From Corallincola holothuriorum (GTDB lineage Bacteria > Pseudomonadota > Gammaproteobacteria > Enterobacterales > Neiellaceae), in the NCBI RefSeq assembly GCF_003336225.1, contig NZ_QPID01000002.1:186001-250000 (forward strand): 64,000 nt of DNA, written 5' to 3'. The notes under the pieces were generated by a model, which saw only the letters and a list, made by a program, of their open reading frames with translations, had not been told where the DNA came from and ran no database searches. The position numbers and the translations under genes were made by a program. Position 1 is the first letter of the stretch. The number at the start of each line of letters is the position of its first letter. Shown piece by piece: positions 1-9,338 of this stretch.

Positions 1-159
1 CCATTACAGGTAACCCAAGATCTGGCGGCATTTTGGCTGGGTAGTTACCGAGAGATACAAAAAGAGATGAAAGGGCGTTATCCCAAGCACTACTGGCCGG
101 ATGATCCCGGCAACGCTCAAGCGACCCGTAAAACCAAGCGGGCAATGAACAATCAGTGA
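1..159 (+). CDS. hrpB: ATP-dependent helicase HrpB, C-terminal end (partial)
   Basis: Only the last 52 codons are in the window; the gene begins upstream. The visible tail has the pattern typical of the end of HrpB, a DEAH-box ATP-dependent helicase: a LAAFW-x-GSY segment, then KEMKGRYPKHYWPDDP and a basic end. The match to the E. coli HrpB terminus is from memory of the family. The stop codon TGA lies within GTGA, and the next gene, mrcB, starts immediately after; hrpB and mrcB are also neighbours in E. coli, which supports the call. Nothing can be said about the helicase core. Confidence 0.82.
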   Translation, partial: PLQVTQDLAAFWLGSYREIQKEMKGRYPKHYWPDDPGNAQATRKTKRAMNNQ

Positions 160-170
160 TCCGGAACACT

Positions 171-2537
171 ATGACTAAGAAAGCCGAAAAAGGCAGCCAA
201 CCGAAAAAACGCAGCGCTAAAACCTCGCGTAAACGCAGCCCCAGTAAACGAGGGAAGTCATCTGCTGCTGCGAAGAAAGCACGGCCGATTAAGCGCTATC
301 TCCTTTCTACCCTGTTTAAGCTGTCATTGGTGATGGTGGTCGCCATCGCGGGTTATGGGGTTTATCTCGATAGTCAGATAAAGACCAAATTTGAAGGTGA
401 ACGTTGGGAACTGCCTGCGCAGATCTACGCCCGCCCTTTACGATTGGCCGCGGGCGCGCCGGTCTCCCATGGCGAGCTACTGCAGGAGTTAGAGCTGCTC
501 GGTTATCGTCGGGTCGCTAAGGTGGTGACGCCTGGGGAATATGCAGCTTCTGAATATGCGGTACAGATCTATGCGCGTCCGATGCGCGACGGTCACCGAA
601 CCGATCCTGCACGGCGCCTGATGGTGCGCTATACCGGTAAGCGTATTTCTGTGTTGGAGCAGAATGGTCAGGCCGTGAATCAAGCTTATCTAGAGCCGTA
701 CTTGATAGACCGGATGCAGAGCGGTTTAGGTGAAGACCGCGTATTGGTGGATCTGGAGCGAGTGCCACAGATGCTGATCGAAGCCTTGCTGTTGGTGGAA
801 GATCGTGATTTCTACCATCACTATGGCGTATCGCCGGTGTCTATTGCGCGAGCGCTGGTTGCCAACATTAAAGCTGGACGCACAGTGCAGGGTGGCAGCA
901 CATTGACACAACAGCTGGTGAAGAACTTCTTCCTCACCCGTGAACGCAGCATCATACGCAAGCTGCGCGAAGCTTATATGGCGCTGATTATTGATGCCCG
1001 TTACGGTAAAGATGAGATCCTCGAAGCCTACCTCAATGAGATCTACCTAGGGCAGAATTACGCCACAGCGGTGCATGGTTTTGGTCTAGCCAGTCAGTTC
1101 TATTTTGGCCGCCCTTTGGCGGAGTTGAATGTGGCGCAGCTGGCCTCGTTGGTGGCGATGATCAAAGGGCCTTCCTATTACGATCCATGGCGTCACCCTG
1201 AGCGTTTGTTAGAACGTCGGGATCTGGTTTTGAGGCTGCTACTTGAGCATGATTTTCTTGAAACCGAAGAGTACAAGCTGGCGGTAAATCAGCCAACTAA
1301 AGTGCTGCCGCGCTCTGAAGCCGCAATGGCGAAAAAGCCCGCTTTAACAACGCTATTGCGCCGTGAACTGAGTCAATTAGCACCGCAGCTGGTGGCTAAA
1401 AATGGCCTGAAGATTTATACCACGCTGGATCCTTTAGCCCAAAAAGCAGCAGAGAAAGCCGCTGTGGCCACCCTGCCTACCCTCGAAAAACGACATAACA
1501 TCAGTAAGTTGCAGACCGCTATTGTGGTGACCGACGCCGCCACCGGCGGTGTTCGCGCCTTGGTGGGTGATCGCAGACCGGGCTATGCGGGTTTTAACCG
1601 TGCGATGGATGCGCGGCGGCCGATCGGCTCATTGATTAAGCCGGTGGTCTATCTGGCCGCGTTAACCGACTCGAAGAAGTATTCGCTGGCGACCGTACTG
1701 GCTGATCGCCCTGTATCTATGGTGAATCAGCAAGGTAAGCGTTGGCAGCCTCAAAACTATGATCATAAATTCCGTGGCAATGTCAGTCTGATGGATGCCT
1801 TGGTGATGTCGTTGAACGTACCGACAGTCAACTTGGGTATGAGCTTAGGGCTAGATAAAGTTTCACTGCAGATGGAAAACTTAGGGGTCGAGAGCCCGCA
1901 GCGTTTCTATCCTTCATCACTGCTTGGCTCTGTCAGCATGACGCCACTGGAGGTGGCACAGCTCTATAGCTCGTTGTCGGCAGAGGGCAGTTATCAACCA
2001 TTGCATCTTATCCGTTCAGTGTTATCTAGCGATGATGAAGTGCTGGCTGAGCTTTCACCTGGCCGTATACAACGTGCGGATCGTAAGGCCACTTACCTAC
2101 TGAATTATGCACTGCATGACGTGACCGTGCGTGGCACGGCTAAGTCTTTGGGCAAGCGTTTCCCTAGCTATGCGTTGGCGGGTAAGACGGGTACCAGTAA
2201 CGATAATCGCGACAGTTGGTATGCAGGGTTTGATGCCCGTGATGTGGTGACCGTGTGGATTGGACGTGATGATAACGCCGTTATTGGTCTTACCGGTTCC
2301 AGCGGTGCGTTGAATCTGTATGCCGACTACCTGAAACGGCGCAGCGCGGTGTCTTTAGAGATGACACCGCCTGCGGGGGTGCAATTGACCTATTTTGATA
2401 CCGCCAGCGGTACCGCCGTAGGTGAACATTGTGAGGATGTTACCCAGGTGCCAGCGATAACTTCGGCCTTGCCATCCAACCGTGGCTGCCAACCAAACAA
2501 AGAGAAGAGTTGGTGGACGCGAATGTTTGGTCGTTAA
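171..2537 (+). CDS. mrcB: Bifunctional penicillin-binding protein 1b
   Basis: Class A PBP that polymerises and cross-links peptidoglycan at the inner membrane. Order seen: a very basic cytoplasmic tail, one membrane segment at about residues 43-62, a UB2H-like region, a GT51 transglycosylase domain with catalytic Glu210 in VEDRDFYHHYG and the GGSTLTQQLVKN motif, then a transpeptidase domain with Ser487 in GSLIKP, an SLN motif, and Lys672 in KTGTS. About 788 residues, somewhat shorter than E. coli PBP1b (844). ATG 171 was chosen; GTG 156, overlapping the hrpB stop, would add five residues. All catalytic motifs are intact. Confidence 0.95.
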   Translation: MTKKAEKGSQPKKRSAKTSRKRSPSKRGKSSAAAKKARPIKRYLLSTLFKLSLVMVVAIAGYGVYLDSQIKTKFEGERWELPAQIYARPLRLAAGAPVSHGELLQELELLGYRRVAKVVTPGEYAASEYAVQIYARPMRDGHRTDPARRLMVRYTGKRISVLEQNGQAVNQAYLEPYLIDRMQSGLGEDRVLVDLERVPQMLIEALLLVEDRDFYHHYGVSPVSIARALVANIKAGRTVQGGSTLTQQLVKNFFLTRERSIIRKLREAYMALIIDARYGKDEILEAYLNEIYLGQNYATAVHGFGLASQFYFGRPLAELNVAQLASLVAMIKGPSYYDPWRHPERLLERRDLVLRLLLEHDFLETEEYKLAVNQPTKVLPRSEAAMAKKPALTTLLRRELSQLAPQLVAKNGLKIYTTLDPLAQKAAEKAAVATLPTLEKRHNISKLQTAIVVTDAATGGVRALVGDRRPGYAGFNRAMDARRPIGSLIKPVVYLAALTDSKKYSLATVLADRPVSMVNQQGKRWQPQNYDHKFRGNVSLMDALVMSLNVPTVNLGMSLGLDKVSLQMENLGVESPQRFYPSSLLGSVSMTPLEVAQLYSSLSAEGSYQPLHLIRSVLSSDDEVLAELSPGRIQRADRKATYLLNYALHDVTVRGTAKSLGKRFPSYALAGKTGTSNDNRDSWYAGFDARDVVTVWIGRDDNAVIGLTGSSGALNLYADYLKRRSAVSLEMTPPAGVQLTYFDTASGTAVGEHCEDVTQVPAITSALPSNRGCQPNKEKSWWTRMFGR

Positions 2538-2572
2538 CGGGCAAAATTTCTCCCGTGTGCAATACTAAAAAA

Positions 2573-2588
2573 TGTGATTTCAATCACT
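2573..2588. promoter_or_regulatory. CRP/FNR-type palindrome upstream of the OmpA-like gene
   Basis: The 16-base core is TGTGA, six bases, TCACT, nine of ten matches to the CRP half-site consensus. The inner part GTGAT-N4-ATCAC is a perfect palindrome with FNR-like spacing too. It lies 25 bases before the GTG start of the lipoprotein gene, so it would overlap or flank its promoter. Which regulator binds cannot be told from sequence. Confidence 0.5.
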
Positions 2589-2613
2589 TGAGTTAGGGCA
2601 CGGAGGAAGACAC

Positions 2614-3480
2614 GTGAAAATATTAAAATGGTTTGTACTCCTGTCGGTTGTCTGGGTAACGGGTTGTACCAGTACTGGACAGGTTTCAACAAAAGGGTGG
2701 TGTGCCATGGCTGGCGGTGTCGGCGGTGGTTTATTAGGCGCGATTGATAGTGCCGGTGCTGCGGGGGCGGGTGCTGCAGCGGGTGCTTTATTAGGCTACT
2801 TTGTTTGTAACAACGACGAAGATGGCGATGGCGTTTACGATCAGGATGATGAGTGTCCCATGACCCCTGAAGGGGTAAAGGTTGACGCAAAAGGTTGCCC
2901 TATCGACAGTGATGGTGATGGCGTGCCGGATTATCAGGACAAGTGCCCTGGTACACCGACAGGCGTTAAAGTCGACAGCATGGGGTGCCCACTGGACAGT
3001 GATGGCGATGGTGTCCCTGACTATAAAGATCAATGTCCGAATACACCGCCGAATACTGCGGTAGATGAGTTTGGCTGTCCCCCAGCCCAAGCAGGCCCTG
3101 CGGCTTATGTGGCAGCGTGCGGTGATATGATCATGATGGATGGTCCACGTATTGTTGGCTTCAAACATATCTTGTTCGATTTTGATTCCGCCAAGATCAA
3201 GGCGCAAGGTCAACAAGTGTTGAGCTGTGTTGCCGCGGTCTATGAAGAGACCAACATCCCGTTGGAGCTGGATGGTTACACCTGCTTTGTCGGTGATCAA
3301 GAGTACAACAAACGATTGTCTCAGCGACGAGCGAATTCCGCTCGAGACTACCTGATTAGTCAAGGCGTTAAAGAGAGCATGATCCGCGTTGAGTGGTATG
3401 GTGACTCTAACCCTGTGGCTGACAATAACGATTTGGGTGCCCGTTACCTCAATCGTCGGGTAGAAGTCAGTCCGGAATAG
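2614..3480 (+). CDS. OmpA-family lipoprotein with thrombospondin type 3-like repeats
   Basis: Predicted outer-membrane lipoprotein binding peptidoglycan. The N-terminus has a lipoprotein signal peptide ending in a VTGC lipobox (Cys18). A Gly/Ala-rich glycine-zipper-like stretch (about 30-70) follows, then three Asp-rich repeats of the DSDGDGVPD type (about 72-150), typical calcium-binding TSP3 repeats, and a C-terminal OmpA-like domain (about 185-288) with FDFDSAKI and the NxxLSxxRA-type helix, which contacts diaminopimelate in this family. GTG start at 2614 has a strong GGAGGAAG Shine-Dalgarno at 2602-2609. It sits between mrcB and hemL. No beta-barrel domain is present, unlike OmpA itself. 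Confidence 0.88.
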   Translation: MKILKWFVLLSVVWVTGCTSTGQVSTKGWCAMAGGVGGGLLGAIDSAGAAGAGAAAGALLGYFVCNNDEDGDGVYDQDDECPMTPEGVKVDAKGCPIDSDGDGVPDYQDKCPGTPTGVKVDSMGCPLDSDGDGVPDYKDQCPNTPPNTAVDEFGCPPAQAGPAAYVAACGDMIMMDGPRIVGFKHILFDFDSAKIKAQGQQVLSCVAAVYEETNIPLELDGYTCFVGDQEYNKRLSQRRANSARDYLISQGVKESMIRVEWYGDSNPVADNNDLGARYLNRRVEVSPE

Positions 3481-3502
3481 GCAATTGGTCTAACCGCTGA
3501 AT

Positions 3503-3533
3503 AAAAAAGGGAAGCTTATGGCTTCCCTTTTTT
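3503..3533. terminator. Bidirectional rho-independent terminator (OmpA-like gene / hemL)
   Basis: Thirteen-base perfect stem, AAAAAAGGGAAGC at 3503-3515 and its complement at 3521-3533, around a five-base loop. The stem ends in A and T runs, so it can act for both the plus-strand lipoprotein gene and the convergent hemL. Confidence 0.9.
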
Positions 3534-3558
3534 GTTTTTAGCGGCTTCGAGCCTAGTA

Positions 3559-4839
3559 TCACAGCTTGGCGAAACAACGGCCTGCAGCGGCAATGGTGGC
3601 TTGAATATCAGCTTCTGAGTGAGCGGTAGAGATAAACCCTGCTTCATAGGCAGAAGGAGCCAGATAGACCCCCTCAGCCAACATCAGGTGGTAGAACTGT
3701 TGGAAACGTTGTAAATCACACTGGGTGACCTGGGCAAAGCTGCTCACTTCGGCGGCCTCGGTAAAGAAAAAGCCAAACATCCCCCCCACCTGATTAATAG
3801 TCAGTGGGATCCCCGCCTTGTCTGCTTCGGCTTTAAACCCGTCTGCCAACATCTTCGCCTTGGCGCTTAACGCAAGGTGCAGATCGGGTTGTTGTAGCTC
3901 GGTCAGCGAGGCTAAGCCAGCAGCCATTGCTACCGGATTTCCCGACAGCGTGCCTGCCTGATAAACCGCACCTTGTGGAGCGATATGGGCCATGATTTCC
4001 GCTTTCCCGCCAAACGCACCAACCGGCATACCGCCGCCGATCACCTTACCTAAGGTGGTTAGATCTGGGGTGACGCCGTAATGAGCTTGGGCACAGCCGA
4101 GGGCGACGCGGAAGCCGGTCATTACCTCATCAAATATCAGTACGCTACCATGCTCATCACACAGCGCCCGCAACCCTTCGAGAAAGCCTGGCAGGGGTGG
4201 AATACAGTTCATATTGCCAGCGACCGGCTCGACAATGACACAGGCGATCTCATCGCCATATTCGGCAAAGAACTGCTTCACATTGTCGATATCGTTGAAA
4301 GTTGCGGTCAGGGTGTGTTTTGCCACATCTTCCGGCACGCCCGGTGAAGTCGGCTCGCCCAGTGTCAGCGCTCCTGAGCCCGCCTTCACCAGCAGCGAGT
4401 CAGCATGACCGTGATAACAGCCTTCAAATTTGAGTAACTTGTCACGGCCGGTATAGCCTCGTGCCAAGCGGATCGCGCTCATGGTCGCTTCTGTGCCTGA
4501 GCTGACCATGCGTACTTTCTCGATCGAAGGAACCAGCTCAACCACTTTGGCGGCCATGGTTACTTCGATTTCGGTGGGGGCGCCGAAGCTCAAACCATTT
4601 TCAGCGGCATCGAGCACCGCTTGTTTGATGGCAGGGTGGTTATGACCCAGGATCATCGGTCCCCAAGAGCCTACATAATCTATATAGGCGTTGTCATCGA
4701 CATCATATAAGCGTGCGCCATCCGCCCGTTGGAAAAAGAGAGGTGTGCCGCCGACACCGTTGAAAGCGCGTACCGGAGAATTCACGCCTCCAGGGATATA
4801 TTGCTTAGCTTGGGAAAAGAGTTCGGCAGAACGAGTCAT
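3559..4839 (-). CDS. hemL: Glutamate-1-semialdehyde 2,1-aminomutase
   Basis: PLP enzyme that turns glutamate-1-semialdehyde into 5-aminolevulinate, the second dedicated step of C5-pathway heme synthesis. It is 426 residues, the usual family length, starting [20 protein letters not shown]. The PLP lysine is Lys265 in [18 protein letters not shown], and the MxSGTEA phosphate-binding loop and [10 protein letters not shown] aspartate motif are present. It converges on the OmpA-like gene across a shared terminator. hemL next to a ClC channel gene and near erpA is the order found in E. coli. Confidence 0.97.
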   Translation of the reverse strand: MTRSAELFSQAKQYIPGGVNSPVRAFNGVGGTPLFFQRADGARLYDVDDNAYIDYVGSWGPMILGHNHPAIKQAVLDAAENGLSFGAPTEIEVTMAAKVVELVPSIEKVRMVSSGTEATMSAIRLARGYTGRDKLLKFEGCYHGHADSLLVKAGSGALTLGEPTSPGVPEDVAKHTLTATFNDIDNVKQFFAEYGDEIACVIVEPVAGNMNCIPPLPGFLEGLRALCDEHGSVLIFDEVMTGFRVALGCAQAHYGVTPDLTTLGKVIGGGMPVGAFGGKAEIMAHIAPQGAVYQAGTLSGNPVAMAAGLASLTELQQPDLHLALSAKAKMLADGFKAEADKAGIPLTINQVGGMFGFFFTEAAEVSSFAQVTQCDLQRFQQFYHLMLAEGVYLAPSAYEAGFISTAHSEADIQATIAAAGRCFAKL

Positions 4840-4931
4840 GGATACCTCAACAGGATGAGCCAGATATTAACTGGGGGAATTAAACAACAAGCAGGGACTA
4901 TAGCAAACTAAATCGACAGCGAGAATTGACC

Positions 4932-6611
4932 CTAGCCGAGATCTGTATGCAGACGTTGGGTCAGGTGCTGCCAATTCACCACACCAATCGGCGTGTTAGT
5001 GTCACCGGCATGGATGATTACTGCGCCTCGGCGATTCTTTGATAGCTGTTCATATACGTCGCCGAGCGTGCGACGAACACTTAATTCTGGCATCGGCTCT
5101 AACAGGTAACCGCACTCTTGGGTGCTGTCAGCCGTCGCCAGTCGCCACGGCTGGTCTCCTTGATTGATTAGGAGAACAGGGCGATCGCCAGAGCGCTCCA
5201 GCGCATGCTGGATCACGCTGTCATCGGGGCGCTCCAGCAGAACAAAGTCTTTGCGCATGACAGCCTGCACACCAATCTTTTGCAGGTTAAGTACCACAGG
5301 TGAGATCTGATACGGCAGACGTTGCAGCTCCATCTGGGTTAAAAAGGCGGAGCGGGATCGAAACACCTGACTGGCGACCAACTGTGCCGAAATTAATACC
5401 AGCATCGCCGGTACGATAACTGCTGGTGTGTTGGTCAGCTCCAGGATCGCTACCAAGGCTGCCATCGGTGCATTCAGTGACGCGCCCATCATCGAAGCCA
5501 TGCCTATCACCACATAGACTCCCTGATGAGAGGCGAGATCAGGGGCGATAGGCAGCATGATTTGCAGCGCAATCATTCCGGCCAGCCCCCCAAGTGCGAA
5601 TAGTGGGCCAATGATCCCGCCAGGAATACCCAAGCCAATGGCTAGCACCGTTGCCACCATCTTGCCGACAAACACGCCAATAAGCAGCGTCATCGCCGGT
5701 GATTCGCTTAACGCCAAACCCAGCGATGCGTCCTCTGTGCCCATGATCTCTGGGAACATTGTCGCTAACACCCCAGTCGCGATGGCCGCCGTCAAGATCC
5801 GCGCTGAAAAGGGCAGCTTTTGACCACTGCGCATGCATATCAGTAATAACTGATTAAACAGTGCCGCCATGCAGCCAATGATGACACCAGAAAGGAGTAA
5901 AAACGGCACGTGATGCAACTGATCGAGGATGACAAAATCCAGCCCCTCAAAAGTGTGTGACTCGCCGAAGGCCAGGCGGCTCATGATCGAACCACAGGCC
6001 GATGCCAGCATAATCGGCAAGAACATGTGTACTTTGTATTCGCGAAGTACCACTTCCATAACGAAAATGACCGCGGCCAGTGGGGTATTAAATGATGCGG
6101 AGATACCCGCGGCGATGCCGCTGGCTGCCATTATCCGGGTGGCATTGTAAGGCAGGCGGAGGTAGTGGCCGATCATTGCACTGCCCGCCGCCCCCATATG
6201 TACCGCAGGGCCTTCTCGCCCGACGGAGAAGCCACAAATCAGAGACAGTGCGGCGCCAAGAAACTGATTAATGGTATTACGTAGGGGAATTAATCCATGA
6301 TGAAACTTAACGCGATAGATGACAAAGGGGATACCGAGTCGATAATATTTTACCCCCATGGTCAGGGCGAGGATCAAGATCAGTGCGGCGCCACTGAGGG
6401 GTAAGATAAAGTTCGCCCAGCCGGGTAGCGTGGTAAAGTCTTTATTGGGACCGAGAATGGCGTGCTGGCAAAATTCTACAAGAAAGCGAAATATCAGGAT
6501 AAGTGTGGCAGCAGAAATTCCGCCAACCAATCCCATGAAACAGTGATAAACCGTTACACTAGGGAAAGAGAGCGAATATCTCAGATGCTTGATTAGTGGT
6601 AGCTTATCCAT
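4932..6611 (-). CDS. ClC-family chloride channel/transporter with CBS domains
   Basis: Integral membrane ClC protein of 559 residues. The GREGP motif is intact with gating Glu133, and GIPGGIIGP corresponds to the GxFxP motif. About 430 residues of membrane domain are followed by a soluble tail (about 435-559) that looks like a CBS pair, with VMRKDFVLLE and a second GAVIIHAGD unit. The first selectivity motif, usually GSGIP, reads RLGIP, so the usual serine is replaced. It occupies the position of clcA next to hemL but is longer than E. coli ClcA (473) and carries the CBS tail, so no symbol is given. Ion and transport mode are not predictable. Confidence 0.88.
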   Translation of the reverse strand: MDKLPLIKHLRYSLSFPSVTVYHCFMGLVGGISAATLILIFRFLVEFCQHAILGPNKDFTTLPGWANFILPLSGAALILILALTMGVKYYRLGIPFVIYRVKFHHGLIPLRNTINQFLGAALSLICGFSVGREGPAVHMGAAGSAMIGHYLRLPYNATRIMAASGIAAGISASFNTPLAAVIFVMEVVLREYKVHMFLPIMLASACGSIMSRLAFGESHTFEGLDFVILDQLHHVPFLLLSGVIIGCMAALFNQLLLICMRSGQKLPFSARILTAAIATGVLATMFPEIMGTEDASLGLALSESPAMTLLIGVFVGKMVATVLAIGLGIPGGIIGPLFALGGLAGMIALQIMLPIAPDLASHQGVYVVIGMASMMGASLNAPMAALVAILELTNTPAVIVPAMLVLISAQLVASQVFRSRSAFLTQMELQRLPYQISPVVLNLQKIGVQAVMRKDFVLLERPDDSVIQHALERSGDRPVLLINQGDQPWRLATADSTQECGYLLEPMPELSVRRTLGDVYEQLSKNRRGAVIIHAGDTNTPIGVVNWQHLTQRLHTDLG

Positions 6612-6706
6612 GCCTTTGTCAGTATCTGCTTGACTGTGTTGTATGCCTAATTAGGTGCATAGTCTGGCAATAATGAGTCAACATTAACAATAGATTACAT
6701 GAATCA

Positions 6707-7441
6707 GTGAATGATAACGATAATTTAAACCGTTTTCGTAACGGGACGATCAGTTTTCTCCAGTGGGTGCGAGATCATCGCAAACCCTTGCTGGGGGTGT
6801 GGTGTGCGCTAATGGTGGGGCTGATGATCGGTGAGTTTGGTAAAACCTCACTGTTTAATCAATTGAACGGCTGGCAGACGCAAGCCGACCAAGGTGCCAC
6901 CACGCAGGTCAGGTTAGAAAGCCAAATCGAAGGATTGACCGCTGAGTTGCAAGTGGAGCAAGCGGCCAATGCCGCGATGCAGCAGGAGATGGTTGCTCAC
7001 CTTAACGAGATCTATGAGCAGCGTCGCGAGCTGACCTTCTACCGCAAGATCATGGCACCGGAAAAAGAAGCCAGTGGCGTGGTGATCGATGAGTTTGGCA
7101 TTAGTGCCACTGCCAGCGCTGGCTTTTTCCGCTTTCGACTGGTATTGATGCAGTTAAAACGCTCGAAGCAGTTTGCCAAAGGCGCGATAGAGTTGCGCAT
7201 TGAGGGCAGCCAGACGGGCGAGCCTGCGACGCTCAATCTCGCTGAACTGGCCGGATTAACAGATAAGCAGCAAAAATTCAGCTTCCGTTATTTCCAGGAA
7301 ATTGAGGGTGCTTTTACCCTGCCGGAGGGCTTTGTGCCTGAGCGGGTAGAGATCCGGGCGAGCCTGCCAAAGCGTGGCTCGCGCAAAGCCAGTAGTACCG
7401 CCAAGATGTATACCTGGCAACAATTGTTGGACAATACTTGA
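6707..7441 (+). CDS. DUF6776-type membrane-anchored coiled-coil protein
   Basis: Protein of 244 residues with unknown function. It has a short cytoplasmic N-terminus, one membrane segment (about 28-46, GVWCALMVGLMIGEFG), a coiled coil (about 60-110, rich in Q, E and A), and a C-terminal domain with FFRFRLVLMQLKRSKQFAKGAIELRIEG, which resembles the DUF6776 family from memory. The GTG at 6707 is the only sensible start; the ATG at 6699 is out of frame. It is divergent from the ClC gene and just upstream of erpA. The domain faces the periplasm if the N-terminus is inside. Confidence 0.7.
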   Translation: MNDNDNLNRFRNGTISFLQWVRDHRKPLLGVWCALMVGLMIGEFGKTSLFNQLNGWQTQADQGATTQVRLESQIEGLTAELQVEQAANAAMQQEMVAHLNEIYEQRRELTFYRKIMAPEKEASGVVIDEFGISATASAGFFRFRLVLMQLKRSKQFAKGAIELRIEGSQTGEPATLNLAELAGLTDKQQKFSFRYFQEIEGAFTLPEGFVPERVEIRASLPKRGSRKASSTAKMYTWQQLLDNT

Positions 7442-7497
7442 ACGTAACACTCAGGTATTAGATAATTTCGCCGTTGTTTGATGAAAAGGGTTTAAAA

Positions 7498-7845
7498 ATG
7501 TCGTTAGCCGCCGAGGCCACACCGATCGGATTCTCTGAATCAGCTGCGCATAAAGTGAAGCGCCTGATCGAAGAGGAAGAAAACCCAGCACTGAAGCTGC
7601 GGGTCTATGTTACTGGTGGTGGTTGTTCTGGATTCCAGTACGGCTTCACCTTTGACGAGAAAGTGAACGAAGGTGATACCACCATCGACAAAGAGGGCGT
7701 CACCTTGGTGATCGACCCGATGAGCCTGCAATATCTTGTAGGTGGGGAAGTGGATTACACCGAAGGCCTGGAAGGCTCTCGATTCTTTGTTAATAACCCC
7801 AACGCTACCACGACCTGTGGTTGTGGCTCTTCGTTCTCTGTCTAA
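7498..7845 (+). CDS. erpA: Iron-sulfur cluster insertion protein ErpA
   Basis: A-type iron-sulfur carrier delivering clusters to apo-targets, including isoprenoid-pathway enzymes in E. coli. The 115 residues match ErpA closely: [42 protein letters not shown] and the terminal CGCGSSFSV. The three cluster cysteines are Cys43, Cys107 and Cys109. ATG 7498 was chosen because AAAGGG lies seven bases upstream and the family N-terminus fits; an upstream TTG at 7474 would add eight residues. A rho-independent terminator follows. Confidence 0.97.
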   Translation: MSLAAEATPIGFSESAAHKVKRLIEEEENPALKLRVYVTGGGCSGFQYGFTFDEKVNEGDTTIDKEGVTLVIDPMSLQYLVGGEVDYTEGLEGSRFFVNNPNATTTCGCGSSFSV

Positions 7846-7852
7846 ATTCCCT

Positions 7853-7879
7853 AGGCTGCCATTGCTTTGGCGGCCTTTT
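7853..7879 (+). terminator. Rho-independent terminator after erpA
   Basis: Eight-base stem, AGGCTGCC at 7853-7860 with GGCGGCCT at 7869-7876 (one G-T wobble), followed by a short T run. It lies eight bases after the erpA stop. Confidence 0.75.
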
Positions 7880-7975
7880 GACTTTCTCCTTTAGCAAGCC
7901 GCTGGTTTGTTTTCTTTACCGAGTGAGGCAAGTCCGTGCGATAATGCGCGCCCTTTCTGCTGCCTATAGGCGCTT

Positions 7976-8716
7976 GTGATTGTGACTGTTTCGCCATCTG
8001 CACCTGTTGATGAGTTTATTGCACCGCTGTGTCATGGTGAGATCCGTATTCTTTATCAGGATGATGACATTCTGTTGCTCGACAAGCCTACAGGCTTACT
8101 CAGCTTGTCAGGTAAGCACCCGCTGAATAAAGATTCCGTGCACTATCGCCTAGTGACGGGCCAACTAAAGGGGCTATTCGCAAGGCCTGCCAATACTGAG
8201 GAGCTACAAGCGTTTCCCATAGCAGCACTAGTTCATCGCTTAGATTTTGGCACGTCGGGGATCATGGTGGCAGCGTTGCACAAGCGGGCCACAGCTGAGC
8301 TCAGCAAGCAGTTTCAGGCCCGTAGTGTCAGCAAAAGCTATATCGCTATCTTAGAGGGGCAATTGGAGAATGAGCAGGGCGTTATCGACCTTCCTATTGC
8401 CAAAGACAAGCCTAACTTCCCGCTGCTCAAGGTATGCTCAGAGAGCGGCAAGCCCGCGCGAAGTGAATATCAAGTGCTAGAACGCCTGCAGCAGCCAGAT
8501 CGTTGCCGTGTGCGCTTTTCCCCAAAAACTGGCCGAACTCATCAATTGCGGATCCACAGCCAAGCCATAGGGCACCCTATACTGGGTTGCGATCTGTATA
8601 AAAATTCACGCAGTGAACCTATGGCTGAACGGCTATTGCTGCATGCGACAGAATTACAGTTTGCGCATCCCACCAGTGGTTTGCCGATCCATGGCCGTAG
8701 CGTTTGTCCGTTTTAA
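7976..8716 (+). CDS. RluA-family pseudouridine synthase
   Basis: Converts uridine to pseudouridine in rRNA or tRNA. It has 246 residues. The catalytic motif HRLDFGTSG holds Asp90, and DDDILLLDKPTGLLS and KTGRTHQLRIHSQAIGHPILG are the other RluA-family signatures. There is no S4 domain, as in RluA itself (219 residues, acting on 23S U746 and tRNA U32), but this protein has a longer loop before HRLD, so the exact target is not assigned. GTG 7976 is the start used. A SEC-C protein gene follows 39 bases later and may be co-transcribed. Confidence 0.88.
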   Translation: MIVTVSPSAPVDEFIAPLCHGEIRILYQDDDILLLDKPTGLLSLSGKHPLNKDSVHYRLVTGQLKGLFARPANTEELQAFPIAALVHRLDFGTSGIMVAALHKRATAELSKQFQARSVSKSYIAILEGQLENEQGVIDLPIAKDKPNFPLLKVCSESGKPARSEYQVLERLQQPDRCRVRFSPKTGRTHQLRIHSQAIGHPILGCDLYKNSRSEPMAERLLLHATELQFAHPTSGLPIHGRSVCPF

Positions 8717-8755
8717 CTGTTTAAACCACCCATTTTCAGCGATCAGGAACAGAAC

Positions 8756-9097
8756 ATGTCAGATAAATTTTTCTTCAAAGGGCGTCAGGATGCGCGGGTT
8801 AACCACGTTCAGTCAGGTTACCAGACCAAAGCCAACCAAAAGCCTGGCAGCAAGAAATTTCCTCTTAGCTTGGTGGTCACCAGTGAGGAGCGCAAACTAG
8901 CGATCGAAGCGCAACTGGCGGAGGCTCAGTTGTATGGTCAAGTCACCGTCGACACGCGTGATGGTGCTGAAGAATCGATTGCTGCACTGACTGTGTTATT
9001 GGCTAAAAGTGACACCGTTAAAGTTGAGAAAGTGCCTGCCCGCAACGAGCCCTGTGTCTGTGGCAGCGGCAAGAAATATAAAAAGTGCTGTGGCTAG
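8756..9097 (+). CDS. SEC-C metal-binding protein, PBPRA1643 type
   Basis: Small protein of 113 residues. The C-terminus is a SEC-C zinc motif, PCVCGSGKKYKKCCG, as found at the end of SecA and in many stand-alone proteins. The N-terminus, MSDKFFFKGRQDARVNHVQSGY, is typical of a family of small gammaproteobacterial proteins named after PBPRA1643. The role is unknown. An AGGA sequence sits nine bases before the ATG. It follows the pseudouridine synthase gene in the same direction. Confidence 0.85.
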   Translation: MSDKFFFKGRQDARVNHVQSGYQTKANQKPGSKKFPLSLVVTSEERKLAIEAQLAEAQLYGQVTVDTRDGAEESIAALTVLLAKSDTVKVEKVPARNEPCVCGSGKKYKKCCG

Positions 9098-9118
9098 CGG
9101 TTATTGACTTAGGCGGGG

Positions 9119-9141
9119 ACACCGAGCCGTAGGCTTGGTGT
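9119..9141 (+). other. Hairpin downstream of the SEC-C gene
   Basis: Ten-base stem with one G-T wobble (9119-9128 with 9132-9141) and a three-base loop, 21 bases after the stop. There is no T run after it, so an intrinsic terminator is doubtful. The rest of 9142-9338 shows no gene and presumably carries the gltS promoter. Confidence 0.4.
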
Positions 9142-9338
9142 GCTGCACTCATCAATTTGCCTGCTAACGGTTTGCCTGCAACTATCTGCGATAGAGCCGC
9201 GCTAGCTCAACAATTTCTATATTAACCGGAGACTTAACTTAATCACTTATAGTTTTGGGCTACGCTTAAATCACCACTGCACTATTTAGTTTGTTGGTGC
9301 TCTCGTCACGCTTAGCTCATTGTCTTTGAGAGATATCG

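Noticed and set aside
2791-3363. Long open frame on the minus strand opposite the OmpA-like gene
   Set aside because: It is the shadow of the repetitive Asp-rich region of a clear lipoprotein gene; it has no ribosome site and no family features.
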